This document shows, one piece after another, positions 1 through 8,969 of a DNA stretch of 64,000 bases. The stretch spans positions 62,001 to 126,000 of the forward strand of contig JBCBBJ010000005.1 of the NCBI GenBank assembly GCA_038531745.1, in the 5' to 3' direction. Numbering within the stretch: position 1 is the stretch's first letter; each line of letters begins with the position of its first letter. Made by a program: the position numbers and the translations under genes. The DNA is from CALLPQ01 sp038531745. GTDB taxonomy: Bacteria; Pseudomonadota; Alphaproteobacteria; Caulobacterales; Parvularculaceae. The notes under the pieces are model-generated. The model was given only the letters and a program-made list of their open reading frames with translations, was not told where the DNA came from and ran no database searches.

Positions 1-2
1 AC

Positions 3-278
3 GCCGCCGAGGACCCCGACATCACGCCCATTTTGATTGAGCCGGCAAGCGTAACACGGCAGCCGGCGGCCCCGGCCCGGGCCGCACAAGATGGTCCTTT
101 GAGTTTTAGCACGTCGGAGGCAACCGGCGCGCAAACGGCTGTCCAGACACCGTCGGCGCCCGCCGCCCCCAAACCACTGCGCATTCCCACCGAAGAGCGC
201 GCCGCAGGCCCAGAAAAAACCATCCGACCCCTGACATTCGGGTTCACGTCCTATGACAAGAACGCAACCAATCGGTAG
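3..278 (+). CDS. C-terminal end of an unidentified protein (5' truncated by window)
   Basis: The reading frame is open from the first complete codon of the window and stops at 278, so this is the tail of a gene that starts outside. The visible 91 or so residues are rich in Ala, Pro and Thr and look like a disordered linker or tail. No recognisable domain is present. A TTG at 33 could act as a start but has no convincing ribosome binding site, and the open frame before it argues for continuation. The function cannot be judged from this fragment. Confidence 0.45.
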   Translation, partial: AAEDPDITPILIEPASVTRQPAAPARAAQDGPLSFSTSEATGAQTAVQTPSAPAAPKPLRIPTEERAAGPEKTIRPLTFGFTSYDKNATNR

Positions 279-329
279 TGGCCTGAAAAAACGCAAGGGC
301 GGTTTCCTGCAATTGATTGGTGAGGCCCC

Positions 330-772
330 ATGGCGAAAGCGACAAACAAAACCGCGCCGACACGCCAATCGGTTGACGACTTTCTTGATGGCATTGAGCA
401 TAAGACCCGGCGCGCTGACGCCCTAGTCTGTCTTGCCCTGATGAAAAGGTGACAGATGAAAAACCGGTGATGTGGGGACCGTCCATCATTGGTTTTGGTC
501 AGTATCACTACATATATGACTCTGGCCGCGAGGGCGATATGCTCAATGTGGGGTTCTCCCCGCGCAAATCATCGCTCGTCCTCTACGTGCTTGGAAGTCT
601 CGGCTCCGATGAGCCCTTGCTGAAAACCCTGGGAAAATACAAAACCGGTCGTGCCTGTCTTTACATCAATAGGCTGGCGGATGTGGATATGGGCGTCCTT
701 GAGAAGATCATTGCCAAGTCCTTTCGATTGACCAACGAGAAGTACAACCGCCAATCCGGTACGAACCGGTGA
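330..772 (+). pseudogene. DUF1801 (YdhG-like) family gene interrupted by a -1 frameshift
   Basis: Two frames together make one DUF1801 protein of about 147 residues. The first frame (ATG 330 to TGA 452) gives the N-terminal part ending in ALMK. The second (from 449) continues with VTDEKPVMWGPSIIGFG, the family's hallmark segment, then the YKTGRACLYINRL region and the C-terminus. The switch falls in a run of four A at 444-447; one more A would restore a single frame. It may be a real mutation, a sequencing or assembly error in a homopolymer, or slippage. The family is small and cytoplasmic and has no firmly established general function. The upstream start follows a weak ribosome binding site. 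Confidence 0.75.
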
Positions 773-866
773 AGGGGCCTGCGGTCATGAAACTGCAACC
801 TTGCCAAGCCGGGGGGAAGAGGCGCAAACCGGAGGTGCCAAAAGGCCCTTGAAAGGTTGATCACTG

Positions 867-2324
867 ATGCCGGTTTCGCCGTCTTTCTCGCCCGCGACGC
901 ATTTTTACGATTTATCACCGGGCAACGACGCGCCGTTTTATGATGCGGTGGAGCCTGCCGATTTTCCCGCCCTCACCTTGCGCTATCGCAACGACAGGGC
1001 GGCCCAGTCCGTGGGCCTGGCCACCCTCAATGACGCAGAATGGCTGAACCATTTTGGCCGTTTTGAGCCGCTTGCGGGCGCGCAGGCCGGGCCGCTTGCC
1101 CTGCGCTATCATGGTCATCAGTTTCGCCATTATAACCGCGACCTTGGTGACGGCCGGGGGTTCTTATTTGCCCAGCTTTATGACGGGAACGGACGATTAC
1201 TGGACATCGGTACCAAAGGCTCTGGCCAAACACCCTATTCGCGGAGCGGTGACGGTCGCTTGACCCTGAAAGGTGGGGTCAGGGAAATTCTGGCCACGGA
1301 AATGCTTGCGGCGCTGGGCGTTTATACGTCCAAAACCTTGAGCGTTATTGAGACGGGCGAAGCACTTTATCGCGGCGACGAGCCATCGCCCGCCCGGTCT
1401 TGTGTTCTATGCCGCCTGTCCCACGCCCATGTGCGCTTTGGCACGTTTCAACGCCTTGCCTATGAAAAAGATGACGCCGGTCTGGACCGTCTGGTTGATT
1501 ACTGTCTGACCCATTTGTTGACGGATAATGCTGCGCCAGAGGGTAAGGCGCGGATCATCCATTTTTTTGATCAAGTTGTCCGGCGCAGTGCCAGTTTGGC
1601 CGCCAGTTGGATGGCGGCGGGGTTTGTTCACGGTGTTCTGAACACGGATAATATGACAGTGACGGGGGAGAGTTTCGATTATGGCCCGTGGCGGTTTTTG
1701 CCGGTGGCTGATCCGGGTTTTACGGCGGCCTATTTCGATCAAACGGGGCTTTACGCCTATGGACGCCAACCCGAGGCGGTAGGGTGGAATCTAGCGCAAT
1801 TGGGCGGAGCCCTTGCCCGGATCGCCCCGGCAGACGGTTTGACCCACAGCTTGTCACGCTATCCGAACCACTATGAGCAGTATGCGGAGAAAGCCTTTGC
1901 CCGGCGGTTTGGCCTGGCTGAATTTGGCCCAACCGACCGCACCGATGAGCGCCCGGTCATGGCGTTGCTTAAATGGATGGGCGAGACGGGGGCCCATTTT
2001 GAACAGGTCTTTTTCGACTGGTATGGCGCTGGCACCCCCTCTGCCGACCAAAGCGCCAGCGACAGCCCCCAGGCGAAGCTTTACGCACGGCCAGACTTTG
2101 CACCGATCCGCGAGGTCCTCCTCCGCAGCAAGCCCTTAGCCGCGGGAACACGGGCCCATGCCTATTTCAACCGATCAACACCCGTGACGCTGTTGATTGA
2201 TGAGGTTGAGGCCTTATGGGCCCCAATTGCAGACAATGATGACTGGACCGCGTTTGAGAAAAAGATCGCCGATATTCGCCTGATGGGCGAGGCCCTAGCC
2301 CTGGAGGCAACCCCCACCCTTTGA
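867..2324 (+). CDS. selO: SelO/YdiU family protein adenylyltransferase (AMPylase)
   Basis: A 485-residue pseudokinase-fold protein. SelO enzymes transfer AMP from ATP to Ser/Thr/Tyr of target proteins and have been linked to oxidative stress. Visible family segments: YHGHQF...LGDGRG near residue 82, GTKGSGQTPYSRSGDGR near 113, RFGTFQRLA near 192, then GFVHGVLNTDNM and DYGPWRF, which hold the metal- and nucleotide-binding Asn/Asp residues. The usual Gly after GHQF is Arg here. The C-terminus ends in an Asp/Trp-rich helix and lacks the C-terminal Cys-x-x-Cys/Sec motif of longer SelO proteins, so it is probably the shorter alphaproteobacterial variant. It stands alone on the plus strand. Confidence 0.9.
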   Translation: MPVSPSFSPATHFYDLSPGNDAPFYDAVEPADFPALTLRYRNDRAAQSVGLATLNDAEWLNHFGRFEPLAGAQAGPLALRYHGHQFRHYNRDLGDGRGFLFAQLYDGNGRLLDIGTKGSGQTPYSRSGDGRLTLKGGVREILATEMLAALGVYTSKTLSVIETGEALYRGDEPSPARSCVLCRLSHAHVRFGTFQRLAYEKDDAGLDRLVDYCLTHLLTDNAAPEGKARIIHFFDQVVRRSASLAASWMAAGFVHGVLNTDNMTVTGESFDYGPWRFLPVADPGFTAAYFDQTGLYAYGRQPEAVGWNLAQLGGALARIAPADGLTHSLSRYPNHYEQYAEKAFARRFGLAEFGPTDRTDERPVMALLKWMGETGAHFEQVFFDWYGAGTPSADQSASDSPQAKLYARPDFAPIREVLLRSKPLAAGTRAHAYFNRSTPVTLLIDEVEALWAPIADNDDWTAFEKKIADIRLMGEALALEATPTL

Positions 2325-2486
2325 TGTACCGGCCGCCCGATTGTTGCGCGATTGCCGCACCGCCAACTCATTGCCGGGCCTGACCGCCGGGCCATGCCCC
2401 GCTTGTTTGCAGGGCCCCAGACCATGGGTTAACATTCGGCGAGCAAATTGGGTCCCTGGCGGGCCCCATCAGGGGATCATGGTGGA

Positions 2487-3773
2487 ATGACATCTGAAGT
2501 GTGTTTGATGAACCGCAAGACGGTGGCCATGGCGTCCGACAGCGCCGTGACGATCACCGGGCCCGGCTTTTTGAAAACCTACCAGTCCGAAGACAAGCTG
2601 TTTCCCCTGGTTGAGGGCGCACCCGTTGGGGTCATGATCTATAATAATGCCGAGATCATGTCGACACCGTGGGAGACCGTGATCTCTTTGTACCGGGATC
2701 AAATGGGCGGGCGAACCCTCGATACCATTGAGGCCTATGGTCACGATTTTATGGAGTTCTTGTCCGGCAATCCAGAACTCTTTCCCGCAGATCATCAGGA
2801 TACGGAGTTTTTCAAAACGATTGCCGTTGTCATGACCCTGGTGGCAGAAGATTTTGACGAGCAGATCGAGCACTTCAAACGTAACCATGAGGGCGCAAGC
2901 CTACGCGATCATCTCTCCGCGATCTTTGAATTTGTGGTGGGTGAGCTTCACACCAGCTATCAGCAATATCCCGATGGCTCCGCGCGCAGCGACTTGCCTT
3001 GCTTTCCCAAAGGCATGGATCAACAGGTGCGCCGCCGCTATGCCGGCGAAATTGATCAATTGATCGAGAGCCTGATTGGTGCACTGACCGCTGAGCATCC
3101 TGTGCTCAGCGTTTCCGAGGATACCCGCAACAGGCTGCGCGATATTGCGGTGTTCAGTGCCACGCGCGATGCGTTTTTTGAAAACTATACGGGCATCGTT
3201 GTGGCCGGTTTTGGCGCGCGCGGACAATTTCCGCAAATGCGTTCTTACCTCACCTCCAGCGTTGTGCTCGGTATCTTGAAACGCAAACAAGATCGTGGCC
3301 GCGATATGAACGCCGATGCGGGCCCGGTTGTTGAAACATTTGCCCAGGACCGGATGATCCGCACCTTTCTCACCGGGATGGACCCTTACCTGACGCGGTT
3401 TATGTATGGGGAGACGTTGGAGCTTTCCTTTCGCATCGTCACCGATCTGATCCGCAAAGTGCCGAATATGTCGGATGCGGAACGCCAGGCGATGTTTGAC
3501 GATTATTCGCGCAATAATCTTGGCTTTGCCATTCGCGAATTTTTTGGCTCCGTGGCGAGTTATCAGGAGCAAGTACACACCCGGCCGATTTACCGGGCTG
3601 TGGGCGTTCTGCCCAAGAAAGAGCTTGGCGAGACCGCTGCCGCCCTGATCAATCTCAATTCATTCCAGCAAAAAGTCATGAACTCTATCGAGACCGTGGG
3701 CGGGCCGGTGGATGTTGCCGTGATTACCCGCAATGGCGGGCTGGAAATGATGAAGCAAACCCCGAACAGTTAA
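2487..3773 (+). CDS. Proteasome-fold-like (Ntn-hydrolase-like) protein of unknown function
   Basis: 428 residues from the ATG at 2487, which has GG-rich sequence just upstream. A TTG start at 2448 is possible but would bury the motif. After removal of Met the chain begins with Thr1 and has Asp17 in a D-x-x-V-T context, exactly as HslV encoded in this same window (Thr1, Asp17 in DGQVT). A Lys at 36 lies near the Lys33 position of HslV. This supports an N-terminal-nucleophile hydrolase fold of the proteasome class. The rest, about 390 residues, is much longer than HslV and shows no recognised domain, signal peptide or membrane segment. It is followed after 8 bp by a small basic protein gene, so the two are probably co-transcribed. 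Catalytic activity and substrate are unknown; the fold assignment is inference from the N-terminus. Confidence 0.7.
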   Translation: MTSEVCLMNRKTVAMASDSAVTITGPGFLKTYQSEDKLFPLVEGAPVGVMIYNNAEIMSTPWETVISLYRDQMGGRTLDTIEAYGHDFMEFLSGNPELFPADHQDTEFFKTIAVVMTLVAEDFDEQIEHFKRNHEGASLRDHLSAIFEFVVGELHTSYQQYPDGSARSDLPCFPKGMDQQVRRRYAGEIDQLIESLIGALTAEHPVLSVSEDTRNRLRDIAVFSATRDAFFENYTGIVVAGFGARGQFPQMRSYLTSSVVLGILKRKQDRGRDMNADAGPVVETFAQDRMIRTFLTGMDPYLTRFMYGETLELSFRIVTDLIRKVPNMSDAERQAMFDDYSRNNLGFAIREFFGSVASYQEQVHTRPIYRAVGVLPKKELGETAAALINLNSFQQKVMNSIETVGGPVDVAVITRNGGLEMMKQTPNS

Positions 3774-3781
3774 GGCGTCCC

Positions 3782-4318
3782 ATGTCTCATCGACTCAAAC
3801 AAATCTGGTCAGGCTTTGAACAACAGACAACCCGCACCCTAACCGGTCACGGGGTTGACGCGATCCATGTGCCAAGCCGCCGTGAATGGCGCGCCGACGA
3901 TACCCGGTTTCTGACAGATGATTTTGAGGCCCCGGCAGACCGGGCCTTTTCTGCGCTGGCCTATAAACTCGAGACGCAAGCCGCGCAGTTCAGCAAGAAA
4001 AACAAACGCAAGACGCGTACGGATCAATTCGGCTATGGGCAAAGCGCCCAATATGCTCCGGCGTCGGACCCTCGGCGATCGCAGGACCTTGCATCGCCGG
4101 GTGCTCCCGTTGTTGGAGGTACGACGGCTGATCCGCGTCAGGCCCTGGTGGCGTCACTGCAGTCTACGGACTTTCGCGTCCTCCGCCGGGAGATTGCCTA
4201 TCAGCCGTCATTCAATACCGCCGGTAAGGGTAAGCGCAAAGGCAAGAAACGCCCGCATAGCGATCACCGAGCCGGGCAGAAAGCCGGTCAACGCAAGAAG
4301 TTCCTTGGCCTGTTTTAA
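3782..4318 (+). CDS. Uncharacterised basic, partly disordered protein
   Basis: 178 residues, starting 8 bp after the proteasome-fold-like gene and so likely translated from the same mRNA. The N-terminal half has mixed helical character. The middle is Pro/Ser/Ala-rich, and the last 35 residues carry many Lys/Arg in patches such as KGKRKGKKR and AGQRKKF, suggesting nucleic-acid or acidic-surface binding. I recognise no family, signal peptide or membrane segment. Its tight link to the preceding gene makes it a candidate partner, adaptor or substrate. That role is inference. Confidence 0.6.
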   Translation: MSHRLKQIWSGFEQQTTRTLTGHGVDAIHVPSRREWRADDTRFLTDDFEAPADRAFSALAYKLETQAAQFSKKNKRKTRTDQFGYGQSAQYAPASDPRRSQDLASPGAPVVGGTTADPRQALVASLQSTDFRVLRREIAYQPSFNTAGKGKRKGKKRPHSDHRAGQKAGQRKKFLGLF

Positions 4319-4344
4319 GCCGGTGATCAAATCTGTGGGCGGCG

Positions 4345-4857
4345 TTATGCCCGATTAAAAATCAGCATCATGATCAATGTGTAAATAGCGATTGCCCCGG
4401 CAATGACCGCCGGATAAAACCGCCCGCCCAGCGACGCGCGTGTTTGTTCCGCTACCCGGCCCATAAGATCCGGCCATGTGTAGGATACAAAATCCCCCTG
4501 GGACATGATGGTCACAACCTTGCCGTGCTCATCAATAACCGGCAAATGGCGAAACCGCTCATTTGACATCATCCGTAACCAGTCGATCAGATTATCGTCG
4601 GCGGTGGCAACTTTTACCTCTCCGGTCATCACATCGGACAGGGGTGTCGACGCCGGGTCCAGCCCCTTATTGACAACCCGGCGCATCAAATCACGCTCGG
4701 TAAAAATGCCCAAAAGGCCATCCTCGTCGTCAACAATCAGGCTGGAGCCATAATTTCGGGTGGACATTTTCTGGACGGCGGAAAGCACCGTCTCTGAGGC
4801 TGGGAATTTCAGTATATCGGTTTTCTGACGATATTCAGGACGATCTTTAATCAGCAT
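4345..4857 (-). CDS. CBS-domain pair protein with C-terminal membrane anchor
   Basis: 170 residues with two CBS motifs: the first around residues 17-80 (GSSLIVDDEDGLLGIFTERD), the second around 82-140 (FRHLPVIDEHGKVVTIMSQGD). CBS pairs usually bind adenosyl ligands and act as energy or redox sensors. After them comes one hydrophobic stretch, about residues 150-167 (VIAGAIAIYTLIMMLIF), which probably anchors the protein in the inner membrane with the CBS domains in the cytoplasm. Stand-alone CBS proteins are common; the membrane tail is less so. No partner gene is adjacent: it converges with the basic-protein gene and is divided from the amidohydrolase by about 175 bp. Confidence 0.85.
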   Translation of the reverse strand: MLIKDRPEYRQKTDILKFPASETVLSAVQKMSTRNYGSSLIVDDEDGLLGIFTERDLMRRVVNKGLDPASTPLSDVMTGEVKVATADDNLIDWLRMMSNERFRHLPVIDEHGKVVTIMSQGDFVSYTWPDLMGRVAEQTRASLGGRFYPAVIAGAIAIYTLIMMLIFNRA

Positions 4858-5032
4858 GGCGCAGCTCCAACGTCAGTTTCCAAAAGGGCGCGGGCGTCAC
4901 CGGCAAGGGGCGGGGACGCGTGCTCATGAACTCCTACGCAAAGTGCGACACTTTGGTGCACTCGGTTCTTCATTTGGCAGGCGTTTTCTTCCAAATCCCC
5001 TTTACAGAGGAGGATGCTGCACCGCACCATGT

Positions 5033-6574
5033 CTATTTGCGATAATCGAGCGGCGGATCACGGTCCCCGAGGAGGGACTGGTAGCGATAATCCTTACCTC
5101 GTGCCTTTTCAAACTCTGCGCTCGCCGATGCGCGTAGCGCTTCATCCTGGTAAAGATCAATTGCCGTTAAGGTAAGCGCCTGGGCCGCAAGGTTGGCGCC
5201 TTTGAAGCCGATGGACATGCCGCTGGCGGCAACCGCCTGCCAGGAATGGGCGGCAGTGCCGGGGACCCAAGTTGCCGTGCGTACACCAACCGTTGGCACC
5301 GCATAGGAAACATCACCCACATCGGTGGATCCGTACCCCAGCGATGTGTTGTAGGGCTGCACCTGCGTGGCGGCGTCCAGCGCGGGGCGATCTGTATCAA
5401 AACTATTGGCAAGCTCCGCCGCGAAGGTTTTTTCCGCTGGCGAATAGGTAACACCGCCAACGGTGCGCAGATTTTTATCCATCCGCCGCGCCAGGGTTTC
5501 ATTTACCAGGAGAGGATTGTTGCCGTGGATCACCTCCCACGACACCTGCGTGCCAGTGCCCATAGCGGCACCGCGCGCCGCATCCTCTACCCGTGACCAG
5601 ATTGCCTCAACGCCGGCGGCTTGCGGATGGCGCACATAATAAAACACCTCCGCAAAGTCAGGCACCACATTGGGCGCAATACCGCCACTGGTGATCACAT
5701 AATGGATCCGTGCGTCTTGCGGTACATGCTCGCGCATCATGTTGACCATCATGTTCAGCGCCTCAACCCCGTCGAGGGCTGAGCGCGCCCGCTCCGGCGC
5801 CCCGGCAGCGTGGGCTGATATGCCATTAAATCGGAATTTTGCGGAACGATTGGCCAGCGTCGTGCGCGCAGCGGCGGAATTCTCATCATCCGCATGCCAA
5901 TGGAGTGCAAAGTCCACATCGTCGAAAAGCCCGTCGCGGACCATATAGACCTTGCCCGATCCGCCCTCTTCAGCGGGCGTTCCATAAAGGCGAACCGTCC
6001 CCGGCGTGCCCGTTGCCGCCAACCAGTTTTTGATTTCTAGGGCGGCGGTGACCGAGCCCGCGGCGAAAAGGTTGTGCCCACAGGCATGGCCAGCCGGTTT
6101 GCCCGATATGGGGGCCCGCGTGGGCGCAGCCGACTGGTTGATGCCGGGCAAAGCATCAAATTCGGCCAGTACCGCGATGACGGGGCCCGGCGCCGCGCTA
6201 GACCATTCGGCGACAAAGGCCGTGGGAATATCCGCCACGCCGGCGGTGACGGTAAACCCTGCTGCGCTCAGGGTTTCTTGCAGCAATCCGCTCGATTTGT
6301 GTTCCTGATAGCCAACCTCCGCCCAGTCCCAGAGTTTTGTCGCAATGTCGGCGGTGAGGGCATACTGGGCCTTCACATCGGCAATGACCTTTGCCGTTGA
6401 CACCGGCGCGCCCGGCGATGCCTCGGTAGTTTCCATCGTACCCGGTGTCGACGTCGGCCTGTCTATTGATGTTGCCACTGTCGCCATCGAAGGCAGCGCC
6501 AATGATATGGGGGCCAATAACATATGAATGAGTGAGATTAGCAAGACAGCGGCAGTATTTTGGCTCAATCGCAT
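5033..6574 (-). CDS. Secreted M20-family amidohydrolase (AbgB-like)
   Basis: About 513 residues from the ATG at 6574, preceded by a good AGGAGA ribosome binding site. Upstream in-frame codons to 6700 are unlikely to be used. The N-terminus has a typical signal peptide, so the enzyme should act in the periplasm. Peptidase M20/M40 features: HACGHNLFAAGS near residue 170 (metal-binding His), a TPAEEGGSGK segment (catalytic and metal-binding Glu pair), LHWHADD, and the NGISAHAAGAPERARSALDG dimerisation-domain segment. The closest known type is p-aminobenzoyl-glutamate hydrolase subunit B and related amide hydrolases. The substrate here is unknown; periplasmic peptide or amide scavenging is plausible. 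Confidence 0.85.
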   Translation of the reverse strand: MRLSQNTAAVLLISLIHMLLAPISLALPSMATVATSIDRPTSTPGTMETTEASPGAPVSTAKVIADVKAQYALTADIATKLWDWAEVGYQEHKSSGLLQETLSAAGFTVTAGVADIPTAFVAEWSSAAPGPVIAVLAEFDALPGINQSAAPTRAPISGKPAGHACGHNLFAAGSVTAALEIKNWLAATGTPGTVRLYGTPAEEGGSGKVYMVRDGLFDDVDFALHWHADDENSAAARTTLANRSAKFRFNGISAHAAGAPERARSALDGVEALNMMVNMMREHVPQDARIHYVITSGGIAPNVVPDFAEVFYYVRHPQAAGVEAIWSRVEDAARGAAMGTGTQVSWEVIHGNNPLLVNETLARRMDKNLRTVGGVTYSPAEKTFAAELANSFDTDRPALDAATQVQPYNTSLGYGSTDVGDVSYAVPTVGVRTATWVPGTAAHSWQAVAASGMSIGFKGANLAAQALTLTAIDLYQDEALRASASAEFEKARGKDYRYQSLLGDRDPPLDYRK

Positions 6575-6746
6575 CAAGAAGGTCTCCTCTGTTGCCGCGA
6601 TGATAACCCCGTTTTGCCCGGTGGACAAAACCGGCCCAAACCCCGCCAGCGTCTTGCAGTCCCGATGACCCCATGTCAGAAGCGGTTTTGCGATCAACAC
6701 CCATCGGAATACCCCTTGTCACCGGCCAGAAAGCAAACACGCGCCC

Positions 6747-7523
6747 ATGTTAAAACTAAAAGAATTTCTGGTGACAACGCCCATGGGCGGGCCGATTAAA
6801 AAACTCGCGGGTGCAACAAAGCGCCGTATCAAGACGATCCGACAGCCGGAGCTTGATGGCTTTTTTCGCGATGATGACTATCTCGATCAGATATTCCCGG
6901 TACTGATCACCGATGATTCCCAATGTGTTGATATTGGTTGCCATATCGGATCAGTGTTGAAGATCTTTTTTGACCTTGCCCCCAAGGGCAGCCACCTTGC
7001 GGTTGAACCGGTACCCGCAAAGGCGACCTCGTTACAAAAACGCTTTCCCAAGGCGGTGGTCCACCAATGCGCCCTTGCCGATCAACCGGGTACGGCAGAA
7101 TTTTTTGAGGATACAAAGAACCCGGGCTATAGCTCACTCATCGCAGGACATGGCACGACGGGCAGCATAAAGGCCTATAGCGTGCCCGTGCGAACCCTCG
7201 ATGAGATCTGCCAGCCATTGACGCGGCTCGATCTGATTAAAATCGACGTGGAGGGTAAGGAGCTAGACGTCTTGCGCGGCGGTATCACAACCCTGGCAAA
7301 GCACCGGCCCGCGCTGGTCTTTGAATGTGGCCCCGTTGATCCGTCTCAGGATCATCAGCCCGGCGATGCGCTGTTTACCCATATAACCGAAACACTATCT
7401 TATGATGTGTTTGGCGCCATTGATCTTGTATTCGGGCGCCCACCCCTGACCCTGGCGGAATTTCGGCGGTACCGCACCTACCCATTTACGGCGTTGAATT
7501 TTGTGGCAAAGCCGCGCGCGTAG
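6747..7523 (+). CDS. FkbM-family methyltransferase
   Basis: 258 residues with a Rossmann-type SAM-dependent methyltransferase core: CVDIGCHIGSVLKIF near residue 60 (SAM-binding glycine loop), AVEPVPAKATSLQKRFP (motif II), and DLIKIDVEGKELDVLRG near residue 160, the signature of the FkbM group. Members mostly O-methylate sugars, glycans or natural products. Neighbours do not indicate a pathway: it lies between a divergent amidohydrolase and the convergent hemH. There is no signal peptide, so it acts in the cytoplasm. The acceptor substrate cannot be told. Confidence 0.85.
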   Translation: MLKLKEFLVTTPMGGPIKKLAGATKRRIKTIRQPELDGFFRDDDYLDQIFPVLITDDSQCVDIGCHIGSVLKIFFDLAPKGSHLAVEPVPAKATSLQKRFPKAVVHQCALADQPGTAEFFEDTKNPGYSSLIAGHGTTGSIKAYSVPVRTLDEICQPLTRLDLIKIDVEGKELDVLRGGITTLAKHRPALVFECGPVDPSQDHQPGDALFTHITETLSYDVFGAIDLVFGRPPLTLAEFRRYRTYPFTALNFVAKPRA

Positions 7524-7542
7524 GACGAGAGCCGCCATGCAT

Positions 7543-8676
7543 TCAACACCAGCCTTTCAATTCCCGCGCCACAAGCTTTTCTAGGAGCGTGGTCATTTCC
7601 GGTGTATCGTTCAGGCAGGGGATTGCCGTAAACGCCTCGCCGCCAGCCTCACGGAAAGTGTCGGCCCCCTCCATGGCAATTTCCTCAAGTGTTTCGATGC
7701 AATCGGCGACGAAGCCGGGGGTAATCACCGCAAGACGTTTGACGCCCTCGCTGGCTGCGCGCTCAATCTCTTCGTCGGTGCTGGGGCCGAGCCATTTCTC
7801 CGGACCAAATTGTGACTGAAACGCAAGCGGCGCAAAATTGTCTGACCAGCCCATTTTTTCGCGCAGCAACCTTGCGGTCTTGGCACAATGGCAATGGTAA
7901 GGATCACCCTCGCGAAAATACCGTTCCGGTAAACCGTGAAAAGACAGGATGACACGATCTGCTTGGAAATCATTTGACGCCAGATGACGACGCGTTACCG
8001 CCGCCAGGGCGTCAATATAGGCGGGCTCATCGTGGAACGCCGGCACCGTGCGCACAGCCGGCTGCCACGCCATCGCCATGAGCGAGCGGAAGACCTCGTC
8101 ATTCACCGTGCCCGTTGTTGTCGCGGAATATTGCGGGTATAGCGGTAGGATCAAAATCCGTGTACAGCCTTTTTCGGTCAGCACTGATAGACGGTCCGCA
8201 ATGGATGGCACGCCATATCGCATGGCCCAGTCAATCACGAGGGGACTATCATCCGTCTGGCGCTGATCGGGGTGAAGCGCCTTAGTCAAATGATCAGCTT
8301 GTGCCCTGGTAAAAAAGCGCAGGGGCGATTCATTGGTATCTTCCCGCCAGATTTTTGCATAGGCGCGGCCCGTTTTTGCCGGGCGTGTGTTCAGAATAAT
8401 CCCGTGTAAAAGCGGCATCCACAAAAGACGCGGATAATCAACAACCCGGCGATCGGACAAAAACTCTTTGAGATATTTGCGTACCGATTTTTTATCGGTG
8501 CCCTCCGGGGTGCCGAGATTCACAAGCAGAACGCCAATCTTGGCTGTGGGCAAGGCCGGGTGATCAGCGGGCGCGTGCGGTTTCACGGCGCTTGGTTGTC
8601 CGGAAGACGCTGGCGCGGTGGGGGCAAGCGGCCGCGCATCGGCAAACTCTTTATCTTTGGTAGGCATATTCATCAT
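7543..8676 (-). CDS. hemH: Ferrochelatase
   Basis: Inserts Fe2+ into protoporphyrin IX, the last step of protoheme synthesis. About 377 residues from the ATG at 8676 (the ATG at 8673 is equally possible), with a GGGA-type ribosome binding site. An unusual N-terminal extension of about 45 residues, Pro/Ala-rich and probably disordered, precedes the core, which begins at KIGVLLVNLGTPEG. Family marks: RYGVPSI, LPLYPQYSATTTG, the catalytic His in ILSFHGLPERYFREGDPYHC, and FQSQFGPEKWLGPST. The second hallmark segment VITPGFVADCIETLEEI is complete. hemE and hemJ also lie in this window, about 45 kb away. Confidence 0.96.
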   Translation of the reverse strand: MMNMPTKDKEFADARPLAPTAPASSGQPSAVKPHAPADHPALPTAKIGVLLVNLGTPEGTDKKSVRKYLKEFLSDRRVVDYPRLLWMPLLHGIILNTRPAKTGRAYAKIWREDTNESPLRFFTRAQADHLTKALHPDQRQTDDSPLVIDWAMRYGVPSIADRLSVLTEKGCTRILILPLYPQYSATTTGTVNDEVFRSLMAMAWQPAVRTVPAFHDEPAYIDALAAVTRRHLASNDFQADRVILSFHGLPERYFREGDPYHCHCAKTARLLREKMGWSDNFAPLAFQSQFGPEKWLGPSTDEEIERAASEGVKRLAVITPGFVADCIETLEEIAMEGADTFREAGGEAFTAIPCLNDTPEMTTLLEKLVARELKGWC

Positions 8677-8890
8677 TATTATTCCCATCAACAACACCAG
8701 GCAAAGATCACAGGGATCGCCCACCAGGCGCGAAAAGCCGTACCGTGCGCGCGCCGATTACGCAAAAGCGGTCAGTATTTTCATCCCACATTGTTCGCAG
8801 CGGTCCGCCTATTGGATCAATCGACCCCTGCCGTGTTACGGTGGATGACTATTTTCCCATTAAAACCAATGCCATACGGACACATCACAG

Positions 8891-8908
8891 GTGTCACAGG
8901 CCTGTCAT
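8891..8908 (+). promoter_or_regulatory. Predicted Pho box (PhoB operator)
   Basis: The site reads GTGTCAC-AGGC-CTGTCAT, two 7-base repeats separated by 4 bases. This matches the PhoB consensus CTGTCAT-N4-CTGTCAT, with the second repeat perfect and the first differing at two positions. It lies 61 bp before the start of the PiT-like transporter gene, with AT-rich sequence (ATATAAA) directly downstream. Site and target agree in function, which strengthens both calls. Confidence 0.65.
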
Positions 8909-8969
8909 ATAAAGCGGCCAATGACAGGGGAAAGGCTGCGTTTCGGCAGCTGGGGAAACCAAAAGGGGC

